Below are positions 7,483 through 14,026 of a stretch of 15,332 bases of DNA, one piece after another. A model generated the notes under the pieces. That model was not told the origin of the DNA. It did no database searches and saw nothing but the letters and a program-made list of their open reading frames with translations. The stretch lies in contig CAYNHL010000090.1 in assembly GCA_964397015.1 (NCBI GenBank), positions 1-15,332 of the forward strand, written 5' to 3'. Each line of letters starts with the position of its first letter. Position 1 is the stretch's first letter. The translations under genes and the position numbers were made by a program. Origin of the DNA: MADRE2 sp964397015 (GTDB lineage: Bacteria; Desulfobacterota; Desulfobacteria; Desulfobacterales; Desulfobacteraceae).

Positions 7483-7856
7483 TGCGCGCCACCCTCTTTG
7501 GTATCATCACCCGTATCTGTGGCATCATTACCTGTATTCGTGGTATCATTGCCAAAATCCCCGGTTCCGGGGGAATCTTTGGTCTCTTCAAAGGACTCAT
7601 CTGGTTTTTCAGGGTCCCTGGGGGGCTTGGGTTCTCTGGCCTTTTTAAAATTATTCTTGACCTCATCATCCAGCGGATTTATATCCTTCAGGGTGGTTTC
7701 CATGTCTATGCTCCGTTTAAAATCCTGTGCAGACCGCTTGAATTCACCCATGGCCCTGCCAAGGGTTTTTGCCAGCTCCGGCAATTTTGCCGGGCCGATG
7801 ATGATAAGCGCGATTGCCAGGATCAGCAATATTTCCGGCATTCCAAGACCAAACAT
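7479..7856 (-). CDS. tatB: Twin-arginine translocase subunit TatB (TatA/B family)
   Basis: This is a small single-span Tat protein. The first 20 residues (MFGLGMPEILLILAIALIII) form the membrane helix. The hinge GP and the amphipathic helix KLPELAKTLGRAMGEFKRS follow, which is the TatA/TatB signature. The start at 7856 is chosen over the upstream in-frame ATG at 7892. It begins at the conserved MFGLG and has an AGGAG eight bases upstream, giving 125 residues. The C-terminal half is a low-complexity acidic, Thr/Asn/Gly-rich tail encoded in part by a 21-base imperfect repeat. Its length and linkage to tatC favour the TatB role (signal-peptide receptor complex with TatC). A single bifunctional TatA-like protein cannot be excluded from sequence alone. 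Confidence 0.9.
   Translation of the reverse strand: MFGLGMPEILLILAIALIIIGPAKLPELAKTLGRAMGEFKRSAQDFKRSIDMETTLKDINPLDDEVKNNFKKAREPKPPRDPEKPDESFEETKDSPGTGDFGNDTTNTGNDATDTGDDTKEGGAQ
7500..7553. repeat. Imperfect 21-base tandem repeat in the tatB tail
   Basis: There are two full units (7500-7520 and 7521-7541) and a 12-base partial third unit (7542-7553). They follow the pattern GGtATCATyrCCyGTATyyGT on the plus strand. They are in frame and encode the repeating Gly-Asn/Asp-Asp-Thr/Ala-type acidic tail of TatB. Slippage could change tail length without breaking the frame. Confidence 0.6.
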
Positions 7857-7905
7857 ACCCCATGCTCCTTTTACCCTCACTCCGGTTGTCAATAAGATTC
7901 TTGTT

Positions 7906-7934
7906 TATTTAGCGGAATCCTGCTCTCGTGTCAA
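7906..7934 (-). promoter_or_regulatory. Candidate promoter of tatBC
   Basis: On the minus strand a perfect TTGACA (7929-7934) is followed after 17 bases by TAAATA (7906-7911), which is a weak -10. It sits in the 104-base gap between the helicase stop and tatB. The tat genes may therefore have their own promoter, but read-through from the helicase is also possible because no clear terminator is seen in the gap. Confidence 0.4.
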
Positions 7935-7960
7935 GGTCGCAGCCGGCTGAGCCGTCGGCA

Positions 7961-9547
7961 TCAGGCTTTCTTTTTTGCCTTTGCCGGCTGCTTTTGTGAA
8001 GAGGACCGTGAACGGCCATAAGTACGACTGCGTTTCCGGGGCAAAGGACCTTTCTTTTTACGGGGCCTGGGCAGGGTATCACCCAGGTTTGCCGGCGGGT
8101 ACTCACATATGAGTTTATGGCCGAGAACAGATTCAATACCCGAAATATAAAACGAGCTCATTTCATCGGCAAAACTGACAGAAATTCCTGTTGCACCGGC
8201 ACGGCCCGTCCTGCCGATCCGGTGGACATAATGTTCAGGCTCATTGGGCAGATCGTAATTGATGACGTGGCTTATACTGTCGACATGGATGCCCCGGGCA
8301 GCCACATCAGTTGCCACCAGCACTTCAATTGTGCCGTCCCTGAACTTTTCAAGCACCTGGAAACGCTTGTTCTGGGGGACATCCCCGGATAAAATACCGC
8401 ATTTAACACCATACCATCTCAATTTAGATGCCACCCGCCCGGCAGTGTCTTTGCGGTTCACAAACATAAGGACCCGCGTCAGGTTCTCCTGTTTTATCAG
8501 GTTGTACACATTCTTGAATTTATCCTCTTCAGTGGTGATATATACAAGCTGATTTATGCTTCTGGCGGTCACATGTCCGGGTTCTATTTCAATCATCACG
8601 GCATCTTCTCTAGTCCAGCTGCCGGCCAGTCTCAGGACCTCATCGGTCAATGTGGCTGAAAAAAACAATGTCTGCCGCTGCTTTTTATGGGGCGTGGCAT
8701 AAACTATCTTTCGCACATCCGGAATAAAACCCATGTCCAGCATCCTGTCCGCCTCATCGATAACCAGGATTTCAACCTTGTTTAAAAAAACTTTTTTCTG
8801 CTGCATGAAATCAATCAGACGTCCTGGTGTTGCAGCAATGACATCGACAAAACCATTCTTGAGACTTAACTGCTGCTCTTTGTATCCAAGACCGCCGAAC
8901 AGTGACAGAACATTGACCTGCGTATAGGCAGCCAGCTGCCTGAAATCAGACTCTATCTGGTTGACCAGCTCCCTGGTCGGCGCCAGGATCAATGCCCGTG
9001 GCGACGCTTTCCTGTTGCCTGACGGCGGCGGATTATTGATAATTCGTGTAAGGATGGTGATAATGAAGCCTGCGGTTTTCCCTGTTCCTGTCTGGGCCTT
9101 TGCCGTTCCATCCTTACCGGACAAAGAACTTTTCAGCAGCTGGTCCTGGACCGGAGTGCAGTACTGAAAGTCCAGGTCGGCAATGGCGTGCATCACGGCT
9201 TCAGGCAGGTCAAAATCATGAAATCTTGTCTTGTTTTCCATGACCGGCACATCAAAGCTCGATACCTTCCACCGGGAATGCTTTTCAGGTCCAAAGGACC
9301 GTGGGGCAACCCGGGACACTTCTTCTTTCCCTGCAGTTACCGACGGGGCTGATGGGATTGACGGGGCTGAATCAGAAGGGATTTCACCCGGCGGACTGCC
9401 GGCTGCATCGTCCAAAGTTCTGTCAATTGTCTTCAAAGACTTTGGTTTTTTGTTGAAAATCCTGTTAATCAGCTCGCTGAGACAACCAAAAATCTGCTTC
9501 ACTTCATATATTCCATTTTCGTCTAATCGAAAGTTAACGTTTTGCAT
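7961..9547 (-). CDS. DEAD-box ATP-dependent RNA helicase (RhlB/RhlE-like)
   Basis: This 528-residue protein carries all the DEAD-box helicase motifs: a Q-motif region (FDLPEAV...CTPVQDQ), motif I AQTGTGKT (151-158), PTREL, TPGRL and DEAD (264-267). SAT, VATDVAARG and HRIGRTGRAG complete the set. These proteins unwind short RNA duplexes in RNA decay, ribosome assembly or cold adaptation. An N-terminal extension of about 100 residues is rich in Pro, Ser and Ala in the middle and looks unstructured. The C-terminus is a strongly basic Arg/Lys/Ser tail, as is common for RNA contact. ATG 9547 has no good ribosome site; an internal Met before the core (MENKTRF) would remove the extension but has none either. 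The core resembles proteobacterial RhlB more than DeaD, which is a judgement by eye. The tat genes lie downstream on the same strand. Confidence 0.93.
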   Translation of the reverse strand: MQNVNFRLDENGIYEVKQIFGCLSELINRIFNKKPKSLKTIDRTLDDAAGSPPGEIPSDSAPSIPSAPSVTAGKEEVSRVAPRSFGPEKHSRWKVSSFDVPVMENKTRFHDFDLPEAVMHAIADLDFQYCTPVQDQLLKSSLSGKDGTAKAQTGTGKTAGFIITILTRIINNPPPSGNRKASPRALILAPTRELVNQIESDFRQLAAYTQVNVLSLFGGLGYKEQQLSLKNGFVDVIAATPGRLIDFMQQKKVFLNKVEILVIDEADRMLDMGFIPDVRKIVYATPHKKQRQTLFFSATLTDEVLRLAGSWTREDAVMIEIEPGHVTARSINQLVYITTEEDKFKNVYNLIKQENLTRVLMFVNRKDTAGRVASKLRWYGVKCGILSGDVPQNKRFQVLEKFRDGTIEVLVATDVAARGIHVDSISHVINYDLPNEPEHYVHRIGRTGRAGATGISVSFADEMSSFYISGIESVLGHKLICEYPPANLGDTLPRPRKKKGPLPRKRSRTYGRSRSSSQKQPAKAKKKA

Positions 9548-9568
9548 TCAAAGAATGCTTCTACCATT

Positions 9569-9581
9569 TTTACAATGTAAA
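9569..9581. promoter_or_regulatory. 13-base palindrome upstream of the helicase gene
   Basis: TTTACA-A-TGTAAA is a perfect inverted repeat 22 bases before the helicase ATG, in an AT-rich intergenic stretch. It could be an operator or part of the helicase leader. No convincing sigma-70 promoter was recognised for the helicase on the minus strand. The arms resemble those of the palindrome at the cytochrome promoter (TATACA/TGTATA). Confidence 0.3.
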
Positions 9582-9696
9582 GGAAAAGTAAAAAAAATTG
9601 CGGCTGAAATGAAACACCTTGTATTTTGTGAATTCATGCACTTTTTGACTCTATTTTATTTTTTTTGAGAACCGCTTGAAATTATAAAATTTTCAC

Positions 9697-9726
9697 TTGA
9701 TTTTAACAAAATTTTCAGAGTATTAT
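9697..9726 (+). promoter_or_regulatory. Candidate promoter of nfnAB
   Basis: TTGATT (9697-9702) is followed after 18 bases by TATTAT (9721-9726), matching 4/6 and 5/6 of the sigma-70 consensus. The surrounding stretch (about 9640-9770) is very AT-rich. The transcript would have a leader of about 85 bases. The leader contains the imperfect palindrome TTGACATGCATGACGCAA (9772-9789) with a CATGCATG core. Confidence 0.45.
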
Positions 9727-9819
9727 ACAGTTTTTTTAATCAAGCGTACAAATTTAAATATCATTTTGCACTTGACATGCATGACGCAAGAGCGCGTGAT
9801 TCTTATTTAGGAGGACACA

Positions 9820-10647
9820 ATGGCTAAAATTATCCATCGGGAAGAAATGGCGCAGGGCACCATTATTCTGAACGAAATCGATGCACCCCGCATCGCTAAA
9901 AAAGCAAAACCCGGCCAGTTCGTCATTCTCCAGGCCAGTGAAAATGGAGAACGGATCCCTTTGACCATGGCAGACACAAATCCGGAAAAAGGCACGATCA
10001 CCATTATTTACATGGTGGTGGGAAAATCCACTGCCGCCTTTAGGGATATGAAAATCGGTGATTCCTATTATGCACTGATCGGACCGCTGGGAAAACCCAC
10101 CCACATCGAAAAAACCGGTAATGTCGTATGCGTGGGCGGAGGCACAGGAATTGCGGTACTTCATCCCATAACAAGAGCACTCAAACAGGCGGGCAACCAT
10201 GTTACAACCATTGTCGGTGCAAGGTCGTATGACCTGCTGATCATGGAAGAGCAGATGAAAAAGGTTTCCGATGATTTCAGGATATGTACGGATGACGGAT
10301 CAAAAGGACATCACGGATTCGTGACAGATGTGCTCAAGGATGTGCTGGAGAAAGAGGACATTTCACTGGTTGTGGCCATTGGTCCCATCCCCATGATGAA
10401 ATTCTGTTCCCTTATTACAAAGGAAAAAGGAGTGAAAACCCTGGTCAGCCTGAACCCCATCATGGTTGACGGTACCGGGATGTGCGGCTGCTGCCGCGTA
10501 ACCGTTGACGGCCAGACCCGGTTTGCCTGCGTTGACGGCCCTGAATTCAACGGACACAATGTTGACTATGATGAGCTTTCCCAGCGCCTTGCCTCCTATC
10601 TTGAAGAGGAAAAAACAAGCCTGGCGACCTATGAAGCATCCAAATAA
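9820..10647 (+). CDS. nfnA: NfnA: small FAD/[2Fe-2S] subunit of NADH-dependent reduced ferredoxin:NADP oxidoreductase
   Basis: This 275-residue protein is of the ferredoxin-NADP reductase fold. The N-terminal barrel has the FAD contact RIPLTMAD, and a nucleotide-binding VCVGGGTGIAVL follows. A C-terminal cluster site is D217...C222-x2-C225...C237 (MVDGTGMCGCC, then FACVDGPEF). In characterised NfnA the [2Fe-2S] cluster uses one Asp and three Cys, which this pattern reproduces. An extra Cys (C224) sits where a small residue such as Ala is often found. With NfnB it forms the cytoplasmic flavin-based electron-bifurcating transhydrogenase that couples NADPH to NADH and ferredoxin. The start has a strong AGGAGG six bases upstream. 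The alternative name is sulfide dehydrogenase subunit SudB-like; the family is shared, but the NfnAB gene pair supports the transhydrogenase reading. Confidence 0.9.
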   Translation: MAKIIHREEMAQGTIILNEIDAPRIAKKAKPGQFVILQASENGERIPLTMADTNPEKGTITIIYMVVGKSTAAFRDMKIGDSYYALIGPLGKPTHIEKTGNVVCVGGGTGIAVLHPITRALKQAGNHVTTIVGARSYDLLIMEEQMKKVSDDFRICTDDGSKGHHGFVTDVLKDVLEKEDISLVVAIGPIPMMKFCSLITKEKGVKTLVSLNPIMVDGTGMCGCCRVTVDGQTRFACVDGPEFNGHNVDYDELSQRLASYLEEEKTSLATYEASK

Positions 10648-10656
10648 CCTTTACAC

Positions 10657-10682
10657 CGCTTTGATAGATACAAAGCGTTTTT
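10657..10682 (+). terminator. Intercistronic terminator-like hairpin between nfnA and nfnB
   Basis: CGCTTTG (10657-10663) pairs perfectly with CAAAGCG (10671-10677) around a 7-base loop, followed at once by TTTTT (10678-10682). The form is that of a weak intrinsic terminator. It lies 9 bases after the nfnA stop and ends shortly before the nfnB ribosome site. It may lower nfnB expression, or act as a processing or 3'-end stabilising element. Confidence 0.6.
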
Positions 10683-10698
10683 CTATACGGAGGACCAA

Positions 10699-12111
10699 AT
10701 GGCAGAAAGTAAATCAAAAAAAGAGCAGATCCCCCGGGCATCGATGCCTGAGCAGGATCCTGACATCAGACGGAGAAACTTTGATGAAGTACCACTGGGA
10801 TTGACACCTGAAATGGCGGTTGCAGAAGCCTCCCGCTGCCTTCAGTGTAAAACCCCGAAATGTGTGGAAGGATGCCCGGTATCCATAGATATTCCCGGCT
10901 TCGTCAGCCGGATTGCCGAGAAAGATTTTTCAGGCGCCATCAAAAAACTGTGGGAAAGAAGCACCCTGCCGGCCGTATGCGGCCGGGTCTGCCCACAGGA
11001 AGAACAATGCGAGGCCCGGTGTATCCTTGGAAAAAAAGGCGACCCTGTTGCCATTGGATATCTCGAGCGCTTTGCTGCTGACTATGAGCGGGAGAATGGA
11101 ACAGGTGAAGTGCTTGACATCCCCCCAAAAACCGGCAAAAAGGTTGCGGTTATAGGCTCCGGTCCATCCGGCCTGACCGTTGCCGGCGACCTGCTGCTCA
11201 AGGGCCATGACGTAACCGTTTTTGAAGCATTCCACAAAGCCGGGGGCGTGCTTGTATACGGCATCCCTGAATTCAGGCTTCCCAAGGCAATAGTAGCCAA
11301 GGAAGTGGAAAGCCTTGAAAAAATGGGAGCAACCATTGAATGCAACACGGTTGCAGGGGCCACCATAACCATAGACGAGCTTTTTGCCGAAGGGTATGAT
11401 GCCGTGTATGTCGGCGTGGGAGCAGGTCTTCCCCGCTTCATGAACCTGCCCGGGGAAAACCTGATAGGCATCTATTCCGCCAATGAATACCTGACCCGTG
11501 CAAACCTGATGAAAGGCTATCTTTTCCCTGAATATGACACACCCGTTGCCAGGGGTAGAAACGTGGTCGTCCTCGGGGCCGGAAACGTGGCCATGGATTC
11601 AGCCAGAACCGCCATGCGGCTGGGCGCTGATTCGGTCAAGGTGGTATACCGGAGGTCCAGGGAAGAAATGCCGGCCAGGGAAGAAGAGTTGCACCATGCC
11701 GAGCAGGAAGGTATTGAGTTCGTTCTCCTGACAAATCCCACAAGGTTTTTTGGCGACGACACCGGCCGGCTCACCGGCATGGAGTGCTTGAAAATGGAGC
11801 TGGGAGAACCGGATGATTCCGGCCGGAGACGACCGGTACCGGTAGCCGGGTCGGAATTTTCCTTTGACTGCGACCTGGTAGTGGTGTCCGTGGGTTCAAA
11901 TGCCAACCCTCTTTTGACAAACACCACCCCTGATATCAAACTCAACCGGTGGGGAAATATCGAAGCTGACCCGGCCAACGGCAAGACGTCCAAAAGAGGG
12001 GTCTGGGCCGGAGGCGACATAGTCACCGGTGCGGCAACCGTGATTTTGGCCATGGGAGCAGGCCGGGCAGCGGCCGATTCCATGCATGACTATCTGATGC
12101 GCGGCTGGTAA
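10699..12111 (+). CDS. nfnB: NfnB: large subunit of NADH-dependent reduced ferredoxin:NADP oxidoreductase (glutamate synthase small-subunit family)
   Basis: This 470-residue protein has two cysteine clusters at the N-terminus, C47/C50/C55/C59 and C94/C98/C104/C108, for [4Fe-4S] centres. A FAD site GSGPSGL follows (G153, G155, G158). A second nucleotide site GAGNVAMD (G293, G295, A298) precedes YRRSREEMPAR, a typical NADPH-binding segment. The C-terminal GGD...ATVILAMGAGRAAA is the FAD-binding end of the fold. Database names for this family are often NADPH-dependent glutamate synthase beta chain. No glutamate synthase large subunit is present, and the upstream gene is the matching NfnA, so the bifurcating transhydrogenase is favoured. 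ATG 10699 has GGAGG seven bases upstream. The gap to nfnA is 51 bases and contains a hairpin with a T-run. Confidence 0.92.
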   Translation: MAESKSKKEQIPRASMPEQDPDIRRRNFDEVPLGLTPEMAVAEASRCLQCKTPKCVEGCPVSIDIPGFVSRIAEKDFSGAIKKLWERSTLPAVCGRVCPQEEQCEARCILGKKGDPVAIGYLERFAADYERENGTGEVLDIPPKTGKKVAVIGSGPSGLTVAGDLLLKGHDVTVFEAFHKAGGVLVYGIPEFRLPKAIVAKEVESLEKMGATIECNTVAGATITIDELFAEGYDAVYVGVGAGLPRFMNLPGENLIGIYSANEYLTRANLMKGYLFPEYDTPVARGRNVVVLGAGNVAMDSARTAMRLGADSVKVVYRRSREEMPAREEELHHAEQEGIEFVLLTNPTRFFGDDTGRLTGMECLKMELGEPDDSGRRRPVPVAGSEFSFDCDLVVVSVGSNANPLLTNTTPDIKLNRWGNIEADPANGKTSKRGVWAGGDIVTGAATVILAMGAGRAAADSMHDYLMRGW

Positions 12112-12142
12112 TCCTTTACAGCCGTAACCTGAAAAGCATGAC

Positions 12143-12187
12143 AAGGCATGGCCTGCGCCGGTTCATCAACCGGCCTGGCTGTGCCTT
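12143..12187. terminator. Long hairpin between convergent nfnB and cooT
   Basis: The outer arms AAGGCATGGCC and GGCTGTGCCTT pair with two wobble or mismatch positions. The inner arms CCGGTT and AACCGG pair perfectly around a 4-base loop. The structure overlaps the last codons and stop of cooT (stop at 12166-12168). There is no strong T-run on either side, so it may be a weak terminator or a 3'-end stabiliser shared by both transcripts. Confidence 0.5.
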
Positions 12188-12363
12188 ATATACACCTTGT
12201 GATCCACAAGTGACAGCGAATCAATGTATCCTCTGATAAACTTCTGATCCCCGAATATGGATACCAGACGGATGCCATCCTCTTCCGGCAGCACCTTGTC
12301 TACAGCTTCCATAATCAGGATTTCCCGGTCATTTTCCAGGACATAGGCATTGGCTTCACACAT
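12166..12363 (-). CDS. cooT: CooT-family nickel-binding protein
   Basis: This 65-residue protein begins Met-Cys, as CooT does; in the characterised Rhodospirillum rubrum protein, Cys2 contributes to nickel binding by the dimer. The rest is a small beta-rich fold (YVLENDREILIMEAVDKVLP, then IRLVSIFGDQKFI) in line with the family. CooT is linked to nickel delivery for CO dehydrogenase, but many homologues occur without nearby cooS, as here. The gene has AGGAG eight bases before ATG and starts 25 bases after the DUF3842 gene, as the last member of a tmk operon. A role in nickel supply for a distant CO dehydrogenase/acetyl-CoA synthase is inferred. The family call rests on length, the MC start and general pattern. 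Confidence 0.75.
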   Translation of the reverse strand: MCEANAYVLENDREILIMEAVDKVLPEEDGIRLVSIFGDQKFIRGYIDSLSLVDHKVYIRHSQAG

Positions 12364-12388
12364 ATCATTAACTCCTAGCTAATCAATA

Positions 12389-12817
12389 TCACAGGTCATT
12401 TTCCAGGCAGGTGTCGATCAACTCATCCACCAGCATGGGCAAAGGTGTAGAGACCAGGCCGACGATCTCGATGTTTTCCTGGGTCAGAGGGATCAGGATC
12501 TTTCTGGCATCTGACAATGCTACGGCCTCGGCAATGTCAACAGTGACTTCCCCCAGCATTGCATGGGGGATGATAATGCCTACCGGCCCTATTATGATAT
12601 CGGCCCGCTTAACTGTCTGCACGATTGCATTGGTCCCGGATGCCCCCTTGTTGGCCCTTGCCTTGAGCATCTGGGCCGTGGCGATTGCATTGGTCCCCAG
12701 CGCAAGGACATCCATTGTTTCTTCGTACCGGTCCTTGAGCTTGCGGATAATGGTGGCGCCGATTCCGCCACCCTGCCCGTCAATCACGCATATGGTAATT
12801 TTTCTGTCATGTTTCAT
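12389..12817 (-). CDS. DUF3842 family protein
   Basis: This 142-residue protein of unknown function has a glycine-rich nucleotide-binding-like loop near the N-terminus, VIDGQGGGIG (11-20), after a short beta strand. The conserved segments LGTNAIATAQMLKARANKGA, TNAIVQTVKRADIIIGPVG and IIPHAMLGEVT follow. The overall pattern suggests a small Rossmann-like alpha/beta fold, with no transmembrane segment. The start at 12817 is chosen because it lies 4 bases after the tmk stop and directly precedes the conserved part. The longer in-frame start at 12862 would overlap tmk by 41 bases. The ribosome site (AAGGGA) is moderate. It sits between tmk and cooT in one operon; I recall DUF3842 beside CooT-like genes in other anaerobes. 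No biochemical role is known to me. Confidence 0.8.
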   Translation of the reverse strand: MKHDRKITICVIDGQGGGIGATIIRKLKDRYEETMDVLALGTNAIATAQMLKARANKGASGTNAIVQTVKRADIIIGPVGIIIPHAMLGEVTVDIAEAVALSDARKILIPLTQENIEIVGLVSTPLPMLVDELIDTCLENDL

Positions 12818-12821
12818 TGCA

Positions 12822-13499
12822 TTATCCCTTTGTGCTGTCCAAGGATTCCGGGCATACATCAACCTTTTTTAAAAAGGGAAGAACCGCTTTTCTAATCTGT
12901 GCCTGGACAGCCTGAACGGTCCGGTTGCCGTCGATCACAACCACTGTCTCCTGGTTTTTCAACTTTTCAAAGGCAGCCAGGTAACTATCTCTGACCTGTG
13001 TCATGATATCCAGTCTCTCATACATGTCCAGGTGCTTGCGGTCCTTTTGAATCCGGTCAAGGCACAATTGGGGATCTGCGTCAATAAACAGTGTGATGTC
13101 AGGTTTCAAAAGATCTGAATTCACTTTATTTAACTGGATCACCCATTCCATGTCAAGATACCGGCCATGGTAGGCATAGGATGAAAAATAGTACCGGTCG
13201 CAGAGCACCACAGTCCCTTCGGCTGTTTTCTTTTTTATCCCGTTCGTTTCGTTTACAATATGATCGGAGCGGTCCGCGGCAAACAGCAGCGCGATGGTCC
13301 GCTGGTCGACAGCGATCCTTCCGGACAGCATCTCCCGGATCAATCGGCCTACCGGGCCATCAGTGGGTTCAAACGTGGTGTGTACCGGGCATCCCGTCAT
13401 CCTGATCCATTGGGTAACAGCCTCTATCTGCGTGCTCTTGCCGCAGCCATCAATACCCTCGAGCACGATAAAAAGACCCTTGTGAAGACCGTCCACCAC
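12822..13499 (-). CDS. tmk: Thymidylate kinase (dTMP kinase)
   Basis: Thymidylate kinase phosphorylates dTMP to dTDP with ATP, an essential step for DNA synthesis in the cytoplasm. The sequence shows the P-loop EGIDGCGKST (14-23), the dTMP-binding FEPTDGPVGRLIREML region, RSDHI, and the family signature DRYYFSSYAYHG. The length of 225 residues is normal. The start is GTG at 13499, preceded by AGGGAGA at a suitable spacing; a second GTG follows at once. It leads a three-gene operon with DUF3842 (4-base gap) and cooT. A good promoter (TTGTCA, 17 bases, TATAAA) lies 47 bases upstream. The DUF3842 gene may simply share its housekeeping expression. Confidence 0.93.
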   Translation of the reverse strand: MVDGLHKGLFIVLEGIDGCGKSTQIEAVTQWIRMTGCPVHTTFEPTDGPVGRLIREMLSGRIAVDQRTIALLFAADRSDHIVNETNGIKKKTAEGTVVLCDRYYFSSYAYHGRYLDMEWVIQLNKVNSDLLKPDITLFIDADPQLCLDRIQKDRKHLDMYERLDIMTQVRDSYLAAFEKLKNQETVVVIDGNRTVQAVQAQIRKAVLPFLKKVDVCPESLDSTKG

Positions 13500-13545
13500 A
13501 ATTCTCCCTGTTTATAAATCAATGACGCCTTTTTAAAGAAAGTTC

Positions 13546-13574
13546 TTTATAGCAGTTCAGCCAGGCATTGACAA
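13546..13574 (-). promoter_or_regulatory. Sigma-70-type promoter of tmk operon
   Basis: On the minus strand TTGTCA (13569-13574) is followed after exactly 17 bases by TATAAA (13546-13551), each 5/6 of consensus. The expected leader is about 40 bases. The -35 overlaps the left arm of the inverted repeat at 13573-13601. Confidence 0.6.
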
Positions 13575-13601
13575 GGCGGATCTGAATCCTTGAACCGCCT
13601 T
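13573..13601. promoter_or_regulatory. Inverted repeat between divergent promoters
   Basis: AAGGCGG (13573-13579) and CCGCCTT (13595-13601) are perfect inverted arms 15 bases apart, with a T-rich stretch following on the plus strand. The repeat touches the -35 element of the tmk promoter and lies just before the -35 of the CBM48 promoter. It may be an operator for divergent control. As a plus-strand terminator it would have no known upstream transcript. Confidence 0.35.
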
Positions 13602-13609
13602 TATTTTTC

Positions 13610-13639
13610 TTGACAGGCAGGCACATGCTCAATTACAAT
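13610..13639 (+). promoter_or_regulatory. Sigma-70-type promoter of the CBM48-FAD dehydrogenase pair
   Basis: TTGACA (13610-13615) is perfect, and TACAAT (13634-13639) follows after 18 bases, matching 5/6 of consensus. The transcript would start near 13646, about 60 bases before the ATG at 13709. Confidence 0.6.
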
Positions 13640-13708
13640 AATCAATGGCATAACCAGTCGTAATCTATGGCCATCTTTTGTCCATTGTCCATCACCCGGG
13701 AGGATATC

Positions 13709-14026
13709 ATGTTTACCAAGCAGTTTCTCAAAACAAAACCGGTATGCAAAGTCAGGTTCCGCTTGTCAAAAGAACGAATCGGAAATATTGACACTGTTCA
13801 CCTGGCAGGTGATTTCAACCAGTGGGACACCCGGTCCATGTCCATGAAAAAATTGAAAAACGGTGATTTTACGTATACTCTCGATCTGGAAAAAGGAAGC
13901 GAGTATCAGTTCAGATATCTTTTGAACCAGGAAAAATGGATAAATGATGAAACGGCAGATGCATATGTGCCGTCCGGATACCCCGAAGTGGAAAATTCCG
14001 TTATTTCCCTGGCACAACCGATATGA
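13709..14026 (+). CDS. Stand-alone CBM48 / isoamylase early-set domain protein
   Basis: This 105-residue protein is a single immunoglobulin-like early-set domain of the CBM48 (AMPK glycogen-binding-like) family. The hallmark is VHLAGDFNQWD (GDFNQWD at residues 34-40). It is followed by a GDFTYTLDLEKGSEYQFRYL hairpin and a second aromatic at W77 (EKWINDETADAYV). The aromatic residues could contact alpha-glucan. There is no catalytic domain and no signal peptide, so it is a cytoplasmic binding or adaptor module. ATG 13709 has GGGAGGA four bases upstream; an in-frame ATG at 13667 lacks this and adds unrelated residues. The stop overlaps the start of a FAD-dependent dehydrogenase (ATGA at 14023-14026), which suggests coupled synthesis. 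What it binds, and why it is paired with a dehydrogenase, is unknown. Confidence 0.82.
   Translation: MFTKQFLKTKPVCKVRFRLSKERIGNIDTVHLAGDFNQWDTRSMSMKKLKNGDFTYTLDLEKGSEYQFRYLLNQEKWINDETADAYVPSGYPEVENSVISLAQPI

Noticed and set aside
7482..7895. Plus-strand open frame covering almost exactly tatB
   Set aside because: The same interval encodes the clear TatA/B signature on the minus strand. The plus-strand Ile/Gly repeats are only the complement of the TatB tail.
9773..9800. TTGACA close to nfnA as a promoter
   Set aside because: No acceptable -10 lies 16-18 bases downstream, and the remaining distance to the ribosome site is too short.
11517..12083. Minus-strand open frame of 188 codons opposite nfnB
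   Set aside because: It is Ser/Pro/Thr-rich and low in complexity, as expected for antisense of a GC-biased gene, while nfnB is intact on the plus strand.
12563..12895. Plus-strand open frames opposite DUF3842 and tmk
   Set aside because: They are antisense to two well-supported genes and have no domain pattern or ribosome site.
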